Below are positions 15,645 to 22,110 of a stretch of DNA of 35,875 nucleotides, one piece after another. The notes beneath the pieces are model-generated. The model was given only the letters and a program-made list of their open reading frames with translations, searched no databases and was not told the origin of the DNA. Source of the stretch: an uncultured Prochlorococcus sp. (lineage in GTDB: Bacteria > Cyanobacteriota > Cyanobacteriia > PCC-6307 > Cyanobiaceae); contig CACARV010000007.1 of NCBI GenBank assembly GCA_902535025.1, positions 1-35,875 on the forward strand, given 5' to 3'. Positions within the stretch are counted from its first letter, which is position 1, and each line of letters opens with the position of its first letter. Position numbers and translations under genes: made by a program.

Positions 15645-15920
15645 ATGGTGTTCTATAGTCGCTATTGGTCATTTAAGACTGGATATCATCAAAAAGGTGC
15701 AGAAAAATTTCTTGGGGGAGGGGGAGATTATCCTGGAGTTGAGATGATTGGAAGATATCATGCGCCTGGTTCTTTAGAGGGTTGGATAGTTTTAAAGACT
15801 GATGATCCGAAAGCCATTTATCAACATGCCGCAGAATGGGGTGAATTCCTAAATTGGGAAACCACGCCTGTATTTACTGATGAAGAAGCTGGTCTAATAG
15901 TAGCCAAAGTCTACTCATAG
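15645..15920 (+). CDS. DUF3303 family protein
   Basis: The 91-residue protein has YSRYWSFKTGYH, KFLGGGGDYPGVEMIGRYHA, EGWIVLKTDDPKAIYQHAAEW and TTPVFTDEEAGLIVAKVY. This matches DUF3303 (P-G-V-x-M-x-G-R-x-H, G-W-x-V-x-x-T/S-D-D, P-V-x-x-D/T-E-E), a small family with a dimeric alpha-beta barrel-like fold. It has a typical length with nothing missing. Function is unknown. It reads toward the gene at 15970 and lies 49 bases before it. Confidence 0.85.
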   Translation: MVFYSRYWSFKTGYHQKGAEKFLGGGGDYPGVEMIGRYHAPGSLEGWIVLKTDDPKAIYQHAAEWGEFLNWETTPVFTDEEAGLIVAKVYS

Positions 15921-15927
15921 TTAATAT

Positions 15928-15945
15928 TTGACAGTTGACTACAAT
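15928..15945 (+). promoter_or_regulatory. TTGACA-box promoter upstream of 15970
   Basis: Plus strand reads TTGACAGTTGAC then TACAAT, and 24 bases to the ATG. The leader contains GCAATTAGTTGC followed by TTTTTTT: a four-base-pair hairpin plus T-run that touches the start codon. Confidence 0.55.
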
Positions 15946-15969
15946 AAGGGGCAATTAGTTGCTTTTTTT

Positions 15970-16230
15970 ATGAATACATTAATCATTTCAACTTTTAGCT
16001 GCACATTTGAAGAATTTAAAAATGACGTTTCTGGATTCATAACAGCAATGGGTCAAAATGTAGTTTCAGAATATGAGTTCGTAGAAGCTGGCGAGCATAA
16101 ATCTCATTTATTAATGAATGTCTTAGATATGGAAACACTTGAAGCTGAAATGACTTCAGATGCAGCTAAAGAGTGGGACAAAAAAAACAATTGCAAAGAT
16201 ACCATTTATGCAATTGAGCTTGTTGAATAA
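15970..16230 (+). CDS. Small alpha+beta protein, probable dimeric alpha-beta barrel type
   Basis: The start at ATG 15970 (MNTLIISTFSCTFEEF) is chosen because it directly follows the TTTTTTT leader. The earlier in-frame start at 15928 lies on the promoter box itself. The 86 residues continue VSGFITAMGQNVVSEYEF, HKSHLLMNVLDMETLEAEM and end DTIYAIELVE. The strand-helix-strand-strand-helix-strand order and MNTLIIS-TF start resemble the DUF3764/DUF3303 neighbours. Function is unknown. Confidence 0.65.
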   Translation: MNTLIISTFSCTFEEFKNDVSGFITAMGQNVVSEYEFVEAGEHKSHLLMNVLDMETLEAEMTSDAAKEWDKKNNCKDTIYAIELVE

Positions 16231-16330
16231 AAATGAAATGCTTACTTTTTGGACCGTTTAGAAGGAGAGATATTTCAAAAAAGATATTTAATTATTAAAA
16301 AATTTATTCTAAAAAAAGGGTGTAATTTTT

Positions 16331-16444
16331 ATGGGATTTTTAAATGAGCTTTGGCAAAATCAAACTAATACCGTTATTGGTTTGGGTTTAGCAACATTAG
16401 TTTTATTGGGAATTTATATAACATTACTCAATACTTATAAGTAG
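16331..16444 (+). CDS. 37-aa single-helix membrane peptide
   Basis: The frame MGFLNELWQNQTNTVIG continues into a single hydrophobic helix (residues 15-33, LGLATLVLLGIYITLL) and ends NTYK. The form is that of the small subunits of thylakoid complexes, but I cannot match it to PetG, PetN, PsaI or a Psb protein. An AT-rich TTTTT precedes the ATG. The flank 16445-16567 shows nothing. Confidence 0.5.
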   Translation: MGFLNELWQNQTNTVIGLGLATLVLLGIYITLLNTYK

Positions 16445-16567
16445 TAGATAAACACCCATATGGGATCATTGAAGATTCTAAATCCACCTAAAAATTTCCT
16501 ATCTCAATAGGAATAATAATCAAATAAAAAACAGGTTAACCAATTGGTGAAAGTAGTAACCGATTCA

Positions 16568-16849
16568 TTAACGATATAGAGCTACTGTTTCATCTAAATC
16601 AGCACAAGGTTCAATAGTAATTTCCATTAATTCTCTCCAAGGTCGCCATTGACGCCAAATGGTTTCTAAAGAGTCTGTATTTACCACTGAGTAACCTTTT
16701 CCATGTTGGGGTAAGAAAATCCAGGATTTGACGTCATAATTATCTGGTCTATTTCGCGGACCTCCTTTGTCGTACCATTCAGTTAGCATTTTTGCTCCCT
16801 TCTCTTGGGCGTTTGCATCAGTAAATTTATAAGAAATTAGAAACAACAT
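16568..16849 (-). CDS. DUF3303 family protein
   Basis: The 93-residue protein reads MLFLISYKFTDANAQEKGA, then RPDNYDVKSWIFLPQHGKG, SVVNTDSLETIWRQWRPWREL and ITIEPCADLDETVALY, the strand order of DUF3303 with the late T-I-E-P-C/V-x-D strand. It is a divergent paralogue of 15645-15920. The ATG follows a TTTTTTAGTTT leader 24 bases after TATAAAAT. Function is unknown. Confidence 0.75.
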   Translation of the reverse strand: MLFLISYKFTDANAQEKGAKMLTEWYDKGGPRNRPDNYDVKSWIFLPQHGKGYSVVNTDSLETIWRQWRPWRELMEITIEPCADLDETVALYR

Positions 16850-16996
16850 AAACTAAAAAACTAATTTCAATTTATTTTATAAGAACTTCTTTAAAAGCGT
16901 TTTATGTAGTAATAGTTTCATCTTTTTATAAATACAGTTTCCTGCGTCTTTTAACAAGGAAATAATATAATCGTAATCTAATTTTTTATAAAATAA

Positions 16997-17335
16997 TTAA
17001 CCTGAGAACCCCATTTTCTGTTCTGCTGCCATTAATGATCCAACAAGCTTATGTTCAGCAACTTTTTCATCATCAGTCATAACTGGCTTGATATCAAAAT
17101 CTATATCAAACTTAACTTTCCAAGGAGCAAAATGTTCTGTCATTTTTATACCTGCTGAAGCTTGGACAATAATATAAACATTATTTGAGTAAGAAGCATG
17201 ATATCTTCCCAAAACTTTGAATCCTTCAAACTCATCATTCAAAGTCCCATCTTCAACAACCTTTAAAAAAAGATCGTAAGCTGCACCCATTAAAGCAACA
17301 TTTTTAAAAGTTGCAGTTACAAAATAAGTATTCAT
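16997..17335 (-). CDS. DUF3303-like protein
   Basis: The 112-residue protein reads MNTYFVTATFKNVAL, FEGFKVLGRYHASYSNNVYI, APWKVKFDIDFDIKPVM and TDDEKVAEHKLVG. The G-R-Y-H-A element and the K-P-V-M-T-D-D-E end are those of the DUF3303 protein at 15645, so this is a third family copy. A TTGACA box lies 87 bases upstream, further than for other genes, so its link to this gene is uncertain. Confidence 0.7.
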   Translation of the reverse strand: MNTYFVTATFKNVALMGAAYDLFLKVVEDGTLNDEFEGFKVLGRYHASYSNNVYIIVQASAGIKMTEHFAPWKVKFDIDFDIKPVMTDDEKVAEHKLVGSLMAAEQKMGFSG

Positions 17336-17422
17336 TTAATTAATAAACCTAAACTATTTCTAGGATATATTATTTAAAATTGAGTTAAGGATCTTGAAAT
17401 GAATACTTATGTTTGGTGAATT

Positions 17423-17441
17423 ATTTTAAATTGATTGTCAA
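17423..17441 (-). promoter_or_regulatory. TTGACA-box element, distant from start
   Basis: Minus strand reads TTGACAATCAATT then TAAAAT, but 87 bases separate it from the ATG at 17335 and there is no T-run at the start. It is the one exception to the short spacing. Confidence 0.35.
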
Positions 17442-17476
17442 TCGTATTTAATAAAGAGGTGCAAGTAGTAAGCATT

Positions 17477-17581
17477 TCATTTTTTTTTATTTCTCATTTG
17501 ATACTGTAAAACAGCTTTTAAATGCTTAACTTCTTTTTCTAAGTTTTCAATTCTTTTTTCTAAATTTTCGTTAGTAACCAT
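17477..17581 (-). CDS. 34-aa coiled-coil mini-protein
   Basis: The frame reads MVTNENLEKRIENLEKEVK, then HLKAVLQYQMRNKKK, an almost perfect heptad pattern with Leu/Ile at core positions. A short parallel coiled coil is likely. It starts directly after the leader hairpin and T8 run of the best-conserved promoter box, which supports its being a real gene despite its size. Function is unknown. Confidence 0.6.
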   Translation of the reverse strand: MVTNENLEKRIENLEKEVKHLKAVLQYQMRNKKK

Positions 17582-17624
17582 AAAAAAAAGGGTCTTCTCC
17601 CTCTCAGTTTAGATCGACTGTCAA
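17582..17624 (-). promoter_or_regulatory. TTGACA box and hairpin leader of the coiled-coil gene
   Basis: The box at 17606-17624 reads TTGACAGTCGATC-TAAACT on the minus strand. The 24-base leader contains AGGG-AGAAGA-CCCT followed by T8 and then ATG. The hairpin plus T-run looks like a terminator placed on the start codon. Confidence 0.55.
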
Positions 17625-17625
17625 T

Positions 17626-17882
17626 TTAATTAATTTTTTTAAATTTAGGTTCATACACAGCACCATTGCAAACTGCTGTTGCAATACTTTCTTTTGATGC
17701 TTTATCCCAATTTTTTAGCTCCATCTCATTTTTATCAATCCATTGGAAAGTTTTTTAAAGCATTGATTCCAATAAAATGCCTTTTTTGAAATTGGTATCA
17801 AAGAAATGAAAATAAGAACTATCGCAGTTGTTGATGTAATTACGCAGTATTTGATGTTATTTGGACTTTTATTAAGTGAAAT
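17626..17882 (-). pseudogene. Membrane/secreted protein gene with ATT start and frameshift
   Basis: Behind a promoter box and TTTTTTT leader, the position of the start codon is ATT (17880-17882). The frame reads SLNKSPNNIKYCVI, a hydrophobic helix (TAIVLIFISLIPI) and KKAFYWNQCF. At an A6 run near 17750 the frame shifts to TFQWIDKNEMELKNW, KASKESIATAVCNGAVYE and ends PKFKKIN. The A-F-Y-W-N-Q-C and I-A-T-A-V-C-N-G-A-V-Y-E parts belong together in proteins I recall from other Prochlorococcus. An indel plus loss of ATG marks a pseudogene; ATT initiation and sequencing error are alternatives. Confidence 0.55.
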
Positions 17883-17904
17883 AAAAAAAGCGTTTTACTC
17901 TTTT

Positions 17905-17923
17905 ATATTAGATCGACTTTCAA
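17905..17923 (-). promoter_or_regulatory. TTGACA-box promoter upstream of 17882
   Basis: Minus strand reads TTGAAAGTCGATC then TAATAT, 22 bases before the ATT codon. The sequence to its right is shared with the copy at 23799, so box and A-family gene were duplicated together. Confidence 0.5.
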
Positions 17924-17979
17924 TGTGAAAAGCGTTAATTTGAATGGATAGAAATAAAATTCAAATGTGAATTTTTATA

Positions 17980-18090
17980 ATGGAAAACTTAGACGAGATC
18001 ATCAAAGAAATTAGAGAAAATACATATGATAATGAGCTAGTTGACATCTACATAAGAGAGCTATTAGACAGGGAGAAAGAGTATGATTAA
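17980..18090 (+). CDS. Family A 36-aa acidic helical protein, copy 1
   Basis: The frame MENLDEIIKEIRENTYDNEL continues VDIYIRELLDREKEYD. It aligns over its whole length with the proteins at 23881-23994 and 26632-26832 (shared K-E-I-R-E-x-x-Y-D-x-E/K-L, Y-x-R-E-L-L, K/E-x-E-Y-D). The family is short, acidic and probably one helix-turn-helix-like hairpin. Its last codons overlap the start of the family B frame. Function is unknown. Confidence 0.6.
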   Translation: MENLDEIIKEIRENTYDNELVDIYIRELLDREKEYD

Positions 18091-18252
18091 CTATACAATT
18101 TTTTAGTGGGTTTATTAATGCCTCTAATAGGTTTAGGAGTATTTGTTGTTTAAAAGAGATAAAAGAGAAAGAAAAGAAAGAAAAGAAAGAAAAGAAAGAA
18201 AAGAAAGAAAAGAAAGTTTCATGCGCCGTCTACCCATCAATTACCTAGCTGA
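18083..18252 (+). pseudogene. Family B membrane peptide, decayed copy with expanded 9-base repeat
   Basis: Compared with the intact gene at 23987-24121, this copy starts ATG ATT AAC, shifts frame at the T6 run (ATTTTTTAG), then reads LVGLLMPLIGLGVFVV and meets TAA and another TAA around the K-R-S-K-R segment. A tract of KKR codons is expanded, and it ends F-H-A-P-S-T-H-Q-L-P-S like the intact one. It is therefore a dead paralogue. Confidence 0.7.
18168..18216 (+). repeat. 9-base tandem repeat AAAGAAAAG, about 5.4 copies
   Basis: Five exact AAAGAAAAG units plus AAAG follow each other. The intact paralogue at 23987-24121 has a single such unit. The period is a multiple of three and keeps the Lys-Lys-Arg coding frame, so expansion lengthened a basic tail. 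Confidence 0.9.
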
Positions 18253-18443
18253 CTAGTCCTGACAAAAGTTACTAAAAGAATATAGTATGAGGAGAATAAA
18301 TTTTATTTTTAGTTTTGTCTGCAATTTGTCAGCAAAATATTAATAAAAAAATTTAACTAGCATTTGATACAAGACATTGATTGATTTAAATCAAAAAAAA
18401 TTTTAAAGCTGAGATATAGTTTTATAAAATTATTAAAATTATT

Positions 18444-18569
18444 TTGGAATCATTTGATTACTTCGAATATCTAAATTCAATATCATTTCATCCACCAATA
18501 ATGATAATTACTACATTAGTATTCTTTTATATAAGAAAAAAATTTTTATTAGCTAGCAAAAAACATTAG
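18444..18569 (+). CDS. Possible TTG-start 41-aa membrane peptide
   Basis: An open frame from TTG 18444 reads LESFDYFEYLNSISFHPP, then a hydrophobic helix (IMIITTLVFFYI) and a basic end RKKFLLASKKH. It has no ATG and no ribosome-binding site. It is a weak call based on the helix plus positive-tail pattern. The preceding 18253-18443 shows nothing. Confidence 0.25.
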   Translation: MESFDYFEYLNSISFHPPIMIITTLVFFYIRKKFLLASKKH

Positions 18570-18573
18570 CAAC

Positions 18574-18657
18574 CTATTTAGTATTTATATCTTTGAATGA
18601 GTCAAAAATAAAATAAACAAAGCAAGTAATAAAAACAATTACATATATAGATTCCAT
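18574..18657 (-). CDS. 27-aa membrane peptide coupled to the preceding gene
   Basis: ATG 18657 directly abuts the TAA of the upstream gene (18658). The peptide MESIYVIVFITCFVYFIFD plus a polar tail is one transmembrane helix. The gapless junction supports translation. Function is unknown. Confidence 0.45.
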   Translation of the reverse strand: MESIYVIVFITCFVYFIFDSFKDINTK

Positions 18658-19026
18658 TTAACTAACTGTTGTTATTGAACTGCTTAATCCATAAGTAAGA
18701 AAAATAAAACTTGCAATAGTAACCCCAATCATTACTGTTGTGTAGATTTTATTAAGTTTTAAATTATTACTTGCAGATGAAAAGTCTGCAATAACCAAAC
18801 TTTTCATTGAATATTTATTTCTATTTCTGAAATTATTGCTGTTAACCAAACTGCCTAAAATTGGATCTGTTGAAACATCTATTTTTTGATTGATAACAGA
18901 ATTTAAACCTTTATCTTCATTGAAGAATCTTGGAAACATGTATGCATGCCATAAAGATATTATTGCTACCCAAAAAACTACACTTACTCCTGCAAAACCA
19001 AAAAGTAAAAATCTAAAAGTCTCCAT
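18658..19026 (-). CDS. Hypothetical two-helix membrane protein
   Basis: The 122-residue protein has an N-terminal helix (FLLFGFAGVSVVFWVAIISL, 6-25), a polar stretch (WHAYMFPRFFNEDKG to NRNKYSMKSL) and a C-terminal helix (about 96-116). No family is recognised. It forms a pair with the abutting 27-aa peptide. The upstream gap 19027-19244 has no recognisable element. Confidence 0.6.
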   Translation of the reverse strand: METFRFLLFGFAGVSVVFWVAIISLWHAYMFPRFFNEDKGLNSVINQKIDVSTDPILGSLVNSNNFRNRNKYSMKSLVIADFSSASNNLKLNKIYTTVMIGVTIASFIFLTYGLSSSITTVS

Positions 19027-19244
19027 ATTAATTTTTTAATTAACTAAAATTTACATCAAAAAAAATATCTAAATATAGCAATTCAAAAAATATACTTTAA
19101 GTAAATCAATTAATCATTTCTTGATGTTACTAATGATTAGAATCAATGTTAATAAGGGTTTTTCTTTAAATATAAGTTAATGAACAAATCATTTTTTAAG
19201 GAAAAAAGACAAAATAATAATCAAATTATTATTTCTTTATACGA

Positions 19245-19544
19245 ATGGATTACAGGATTGTTCTTGTTATTACCCCAATAATATTCTCATGGATATTTAC
19301 AATATTTTGGTTAGGTAGGTGGGATGTATTTCGATTAACACCACTAGGATTACCAAAGAAGGGTGTATCTCCTTTTAAGAATTATCAAGTATGGGAAGAT
19401 TCAGCATTAATTCCTGATACTGGTAGACCAGCAGAAGGTTATCCAGTATTTACTGTAAGGACCGCAGCTGTTAATGCCCTAGGGATTCCTACGGTTTTCT
19501 TTCTTGGAGCAATTTTGGCAATGCAATTTAAATCTTATCAATAG
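19245..19544 (+). CDS. PsbF-like protein with PsbY-like N-terminus; heme-ligand His replaced by Asn
   Basis: The C-terminus (residues 66-97) reads [20 protein letters not shown] then [10 protein letters not shown]. This is the sequence of PsbF, the beta subunit of cytochrome b559 (typically [29 protein letters not shown]). The His that binds heme is Asn77 and the preceding Trp is Thr73. The N-terminus ([20 protein letters not shown]) resembles small one-helix PSII proteins such as PsbY, and recurs in the next gene. It is thus a two-helix protein of 99 residues that probably cannot bind heme but may sit at the b559 position or near PSII. Similarity is judged by eye. Confidence 0.7.
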   Translation: MDYRIVLVITPIIFSWIFTIFWLGRWDVFRLTPLGLPKKGVSPFKNYQVWEDSALIPDTGRPAEGYPVFTVRTAAVNALGIPTVFFLGAILAMQFKSYQ

Positions 19545-19552
19545 GAATTTGA

Positions 19553-19738
19553 ATGGATATTAGATTTTTAATTGTTGGAGCACCATTTTTAATTGCATTT
19601 TTTTATAGTTTATTTTGGCTAAAAAAATGGGGTGCTTTTAATTCTAACAATAATAATTTGCCAAAAAAAATCACTCTTAAAAATGAATCAATAGAACAAA
19701 GTTTTACTCTAGAAAATATCTTCTTTACAAAAAATTAA
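19553..19738 (+). CDS. Short paralogue of the PsbF-like protein's N-terminal half
   Basis: The 61 residues begin MDIRFLIVGAPFLIAFFYSL, then FWLKKWGAF and LPKK. This parallels [29 protein letters not shown] and LPKK of the gene 8 bases upstream. The PsbF-like half is absent. The tail is polar (IEQSFTLENIFF). It is probably cotranscribed with its neighbour, as a duplication followed by loss of the second helix. Confidence 0.6.
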   Translation: MDIRFLIVGAPFLIAFFYSLFWLKKWGAFNSNNNNLPKKITLKNESIEQSFTLENIFFTKN

Positions 19739-19772
19739 TTAAATTTTACTTATCCTAAATTTATATCTTGTC

Positions 19773-19871
19773 ATGATTCAAATAAAACAGTATTTATTTT
19801 TTGCAGTTTCTATTTATACATTTTTTTATCTTTCCATAACCATAGTAAGCGCATTAATTAGCTTCTCTTAA
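19773..19871 (+). CDS. 32-aa single-helix membrane peptide
   Basis: The frame MIQIKQYLFFAVSIYTFFYL, then SITIVSALISFS, is almost entirely one hydrophobic helix. It is third in line behind the PsbF-like pair and may be part of the same transcript. Function is unknown. Confidence 0.4.
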   Translation: MIQIKQYLFFAVSIYTFFYLSITIVSALISFS

Positions 19872-19950
19872 ACATTAATTACATAAATATTGAACACTTA
19901 TTTGTATAAAATTAAGCTTCCTGTATTTTAAAACTCATATTATAAATATA

Positions 19951-20070
19951 TAAGTAGATATTAGGGAAATCTACTAGCCGCTAGCTTTGATAATGCGGTT
20001 CGTAATGAGAACCTCCCTTTAACCTCATTTTCTTTTTCGCAATCTTAGAAAATGAGGTTTAAATATTTTT
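19951..20070 (+). ncRNA. Small RNA candidate 1 of a tandem pair
   Basis: TATAAA at 19941 is followed 13 bases later by GTAGATATTAGGGAAATCTAC, a hairpin with stem GTAGAT/ATCTAC. An unstructured middle follows, then a strong terminator hairpin AACCTCATTTTC/GAAAATGAGGTT at 20021-20059. No reading frame spans it. The 5' hairpin and promoter recur at 20174-20206. The arrangement resembles the tandem Yfr2-5 sRNA family of Prochlorococcus, but I cannot confirm that identity. Confidence 0.5.
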
Positions 20071-20182
20071 AATGGTTAGGAATATTAGATTTAATTTTCT
20101 ATATAAAATTCAGTCATTAAATATTATTCATGATTATGTATATTATTTACTTTTTAAAAAAGAGTTTTTTATTTATAAAGAA

Positions 20183-20297
20183 TATGTAGATATTTGGCAA
20201 ATCTGCAACGGTACAGATTCCGTCTTTATGAACCTAGCCAACGAAAATATTCTTAACTACGTTTTAGTTATTTTAGTAGTTAGGAATATTTTTATTT
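20183..20297 (+). ncRNA. Small RNA candidate 2 of a tandem pair
   Basis: TATAAA at 20174 precedes GTAGATATTTGGCAAATCTGC by 12 bases, almost the same 5' hairpin as candidate 1. The 3' end is a 15-base-pair stem, AATATTCTTAACTAC (20246-20260) with GTAGTTAGGAATATT (20276-20290), followed by TTTTATTTT. The middle differs from candidate 1, which suggests homologous RNAs with diverged target regions. The open frame at 20072-20335 that covers it is rejected. Confidence 0.55.
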
Positions 20298-20324
20298 TAA
20301 AGGTTAATTTTTTCTTAGAAACAA

Positions 20325-20738
20325 ATGATCAATAAATCACAAAAAGTATCCTCATTAGAAAATATCTATAAAAATTTAGAATCTGGAATGCCAGAGAATA
20401 AATCTATTAAAGATTATGCTCTCCCTAATGCGAGACAGTGGTTGGGTGGAAGATATGTAGCCCTTTGGGTATTACCTATTTATTTAATTAGAAAAATTGC
20501 GAAATTCGCAGCTTCCTCTATGTTTATAAAACCATATTCCCCAATTAAAAATGGCCCATCGTATAAAAAACCAGAAACTTTGTACACCTCTCTAAAAGCT
20601 GTTTTTAAAGGAGAAGACCATTTAAGATTTTTTGATCATAGGTTCATTGCTATTTGGGTATTGCCTATTGCTTTGACGGGAATTGTTTTTGAAATATTTT
20701 TTATATCTCCTACTAATAATGTTTTCCCTTTCAATTAA
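20325..20738 (+). CDS. Hypothetical two-helix membrane protein
   Basis: The 137-residue protein has a polar N-terminus (residues 1-36). Two similar segments follow, ARQWLGGRYVALWVLPIYLI (about 36-55) and DHRFIAIWVLPIALTGIV (about 105-122), both with the element I/L-W-V-L-P-I. The internal repeat suggests duplication of a helix unit. It begins 27 bases after the terminator of sRNA candidate 2. No family is recognised. Confidence 0.6.
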   Translation: MINKSQKVSSLENIYKNLESGMPENKSIKDYALPNARQWLGGRYVALWVLPIYLIRKIAKFAASSMFIKPYSPIKNGPSYKKPETLYTSLKAVFKGEDHLRFFDHRFIAIWVLPIALTGIVFEIFFISPTNNVFPFN

Positions 20739-20799
20739 GCCTCTTTTACCCGAAATTTATCATCAATCTTTTAGGGAAGTACTTAAAAATAAAAAAGAA

Positions 20800-20890
20800 A
20801 GGCTGGAGGACCTTTTTATGAATTGGATTATTAGAGTTGGGTAACAGAATTAGAAACTGAGACCTAATTATCCAATAGAACTTCCAGCCT
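20800..20890 (-). repeat. Nested inverted repeat, possible structured RNA or terminator
   Basis: AGGCTGGA (20800-20807) pairs with TCCAGCCT (20883-20890), and inside it ATTGGATTATTAG (20822-20834) pairs with CTAATTATCCAAT (20864-20876) with one mismatch. On the minus strand the outer stem is followed by TTTCTTTTTTATTTTT, as in a terminator. It may be a small RNA read leftward. Confidence 0.45.
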
Positions 20891-20907
20891 CATTGCAAGC
20901 ACTTTAC

Positions 20908-21006
20908 TTACAGGCTATAACTAGATTCTTGCGCGATGTTGCGTAATTTGTCCCGTCAATAATGGGAGTATTCTCCATAATTTGTCCAATTTATTGAAAA
21001 GTTGCA
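20908..21006. repeat. Copy of the sequence that flanks the tRNA-Pro relic at 27.4 kb
   Basis: Shared with 27421-27515 in the same order: GCTATAACTA, TTCTTGCG, ATG(/TTG)CGTAATTTGTC, and two further TTTGTCC elements, ending near GTTGCACCC/GTGCAGC. No tRNA relic remains here. On the minus strand both copies read as ...TNYA-x-x-RK-x-LVIA, perhaps the end of a lost recombinase gene. Confidence 0.5.
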
Positions 21007-21042
21007 CCCTAAATCTCTTCCTTTTGTACATATGATATTCCT

Positions 21043-21765
21043 ATGGCTATAAGAATAAATAAATATTTAAGTGAAGCCGGTTACTGTTCTAGAAGAGGGG
21101 CAGATAGGTTAGTTGAAGAAGGAAAAGTAACCATTAATGGTGAAATTTCAGAAATGGGTACTAAGGTAAATGAAGGTGATCAAGTAGAAGTCGAAGGTCA
21201 AATAATACAAAAATCAACAAAACAAAAAAACATATACTTGGCCTTTAATAAACCTATTGGAATTGTATGTACAACCGATAGAAGAGTGGAACCCGACAAT
21301 ATCATAGACTTCATAAATTATCCCACAAGAATTTTTCCTATTGGAAGATTGGATAAGCCAAGTGAGGGATTAATTCTTTTAACTAACGATGGAGACATCG
21401 TAAATAAAATACTCAGAGCAAGAAATAACCATGAAAAAGAATATGTAGTAAGTCTTAATCATCCGATTAATAGTGACTTTATTCAAAGGATGAGTAACGG
21501 AGTTGAGATATTAGGTGTAAAAACTAAGAATTGTTTAGTTCATCAATTGGGTCCAAAAAAATTTAAGATAATACTTACTCAAGGACTTAACCGTCAGATT
21601 AGGAGAATGTGTGAGTCCTTAGGCTACAGAGTTCAATCATTAAAGCGTGTAAGAATTATGAATATTGAGTTAGACGTTCCAACAGGAAAATATCGCGAAC
21701 TTACTAAAGAAGAACTCTTAGAATTAAATAAATCAATCAAAAACTCTTTAAAAACATTTGACTAA
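21043..21765 (+). CDS. rluF: 23S rRNA pseudouridine synthase, RluF type
   Basis: The 240-residue protein has an N-terminal S4 domain (RINKYLSEAGYCSRRGADRL, residues 4-60) and an RsuA/RluB-type catalytic domain. The catalytic Asp104 lies in FPIGRLDKPSEGL, with LTNDGDIVNKILRARNNHEK, QGLNRQIRRMCESLGY and RIMNIELD. NKILRA-x-N-x-HEKEY and ILG-x-x-TK match E. coli RluF (U2604 of 23S rRNA) better than RsuA or RluB by memory. Length is normal and all motifs are intact. It lies alone. Confidence 0.85.
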   Translation: MAIRINKYLSEAGYCSRRGADRLVEEGKVTINGEISEMGTKVNEGDQVEVEGQIIQKSTKQKNIYLAFNKPIGIVCTTDRRVEPDNIIDFINYPTRIFPIGRLDKPSEGLILLTNDGDIVNKILRARNNHEKEYVVSLNHPINSDFIQRMSNGVEILGVKTKNCLVHQLGPKKFKIILTQGLNRQIRRMCESLGYRVQSLKRVRIMNIELDVPTGKYRELTKEELLELNKSIKNSLKTFD

Positions 21766-21929
21766 TCATTAAAATTGCCAAAAGCTTATAACTAGTGTGT
21801 ACGGCAGTAAGTGGAACTTGTTTTAGATTTCATATTGTATAAAGTATTTACTTATATTTGAATAGTGTTTATTTTGAATGCCCCTTCTACGAAATAACGC
21901 ATCATTTGAAGTTGGTCGATGAAATGATT

Positions 21930-22085
21930 TCATTGATTATCTTTTGGATTTAGAAAAGGTCTTATTTTATTCTTAACTTCATTGAGTGGATTTTCAATAA
22001 AATCAGGTTTTCTTATGACTGCAAGAATAATCCAACTTGTACTAATAGCAAGAACCATCACTAGATAGGCAAAACCATAAATCAT
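21930..22085 (-). CDS. 51-aa single-helix membrane protein
   Basis: MIYGFAYLVMVLAISTSWII forms one helix, followed by the polar tail RKPDFIENPLNEVKNKIRPF. It lies 25 bases after the gene at 22111-22278, likely in one operon. Function is unknown. Confidence 0.55.
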   Translation of the reverse strand: MIYGFAYLVMVLAISTSWIILAVIRKPDFIENPLNEVKNKIRPFLNPKDNQ

Positions 22086-22110
22086 AAATAACTTGATTAA
22101 TTTGTTTTTA

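Noticed and set aside
18168-18216. CRISPR-like array
   Set aside because: The repeat unit is nine bases with no spacers; it is a minisatellite. No CRISPR array or cas gene was seen anywhere.
20072-20335. 87-codon open frame
   Set aside because: It covers the second sRNA candidate with its long terminator hairpin and has no ribosome-binding site; the peptide has poor composition and no recognisable fold.
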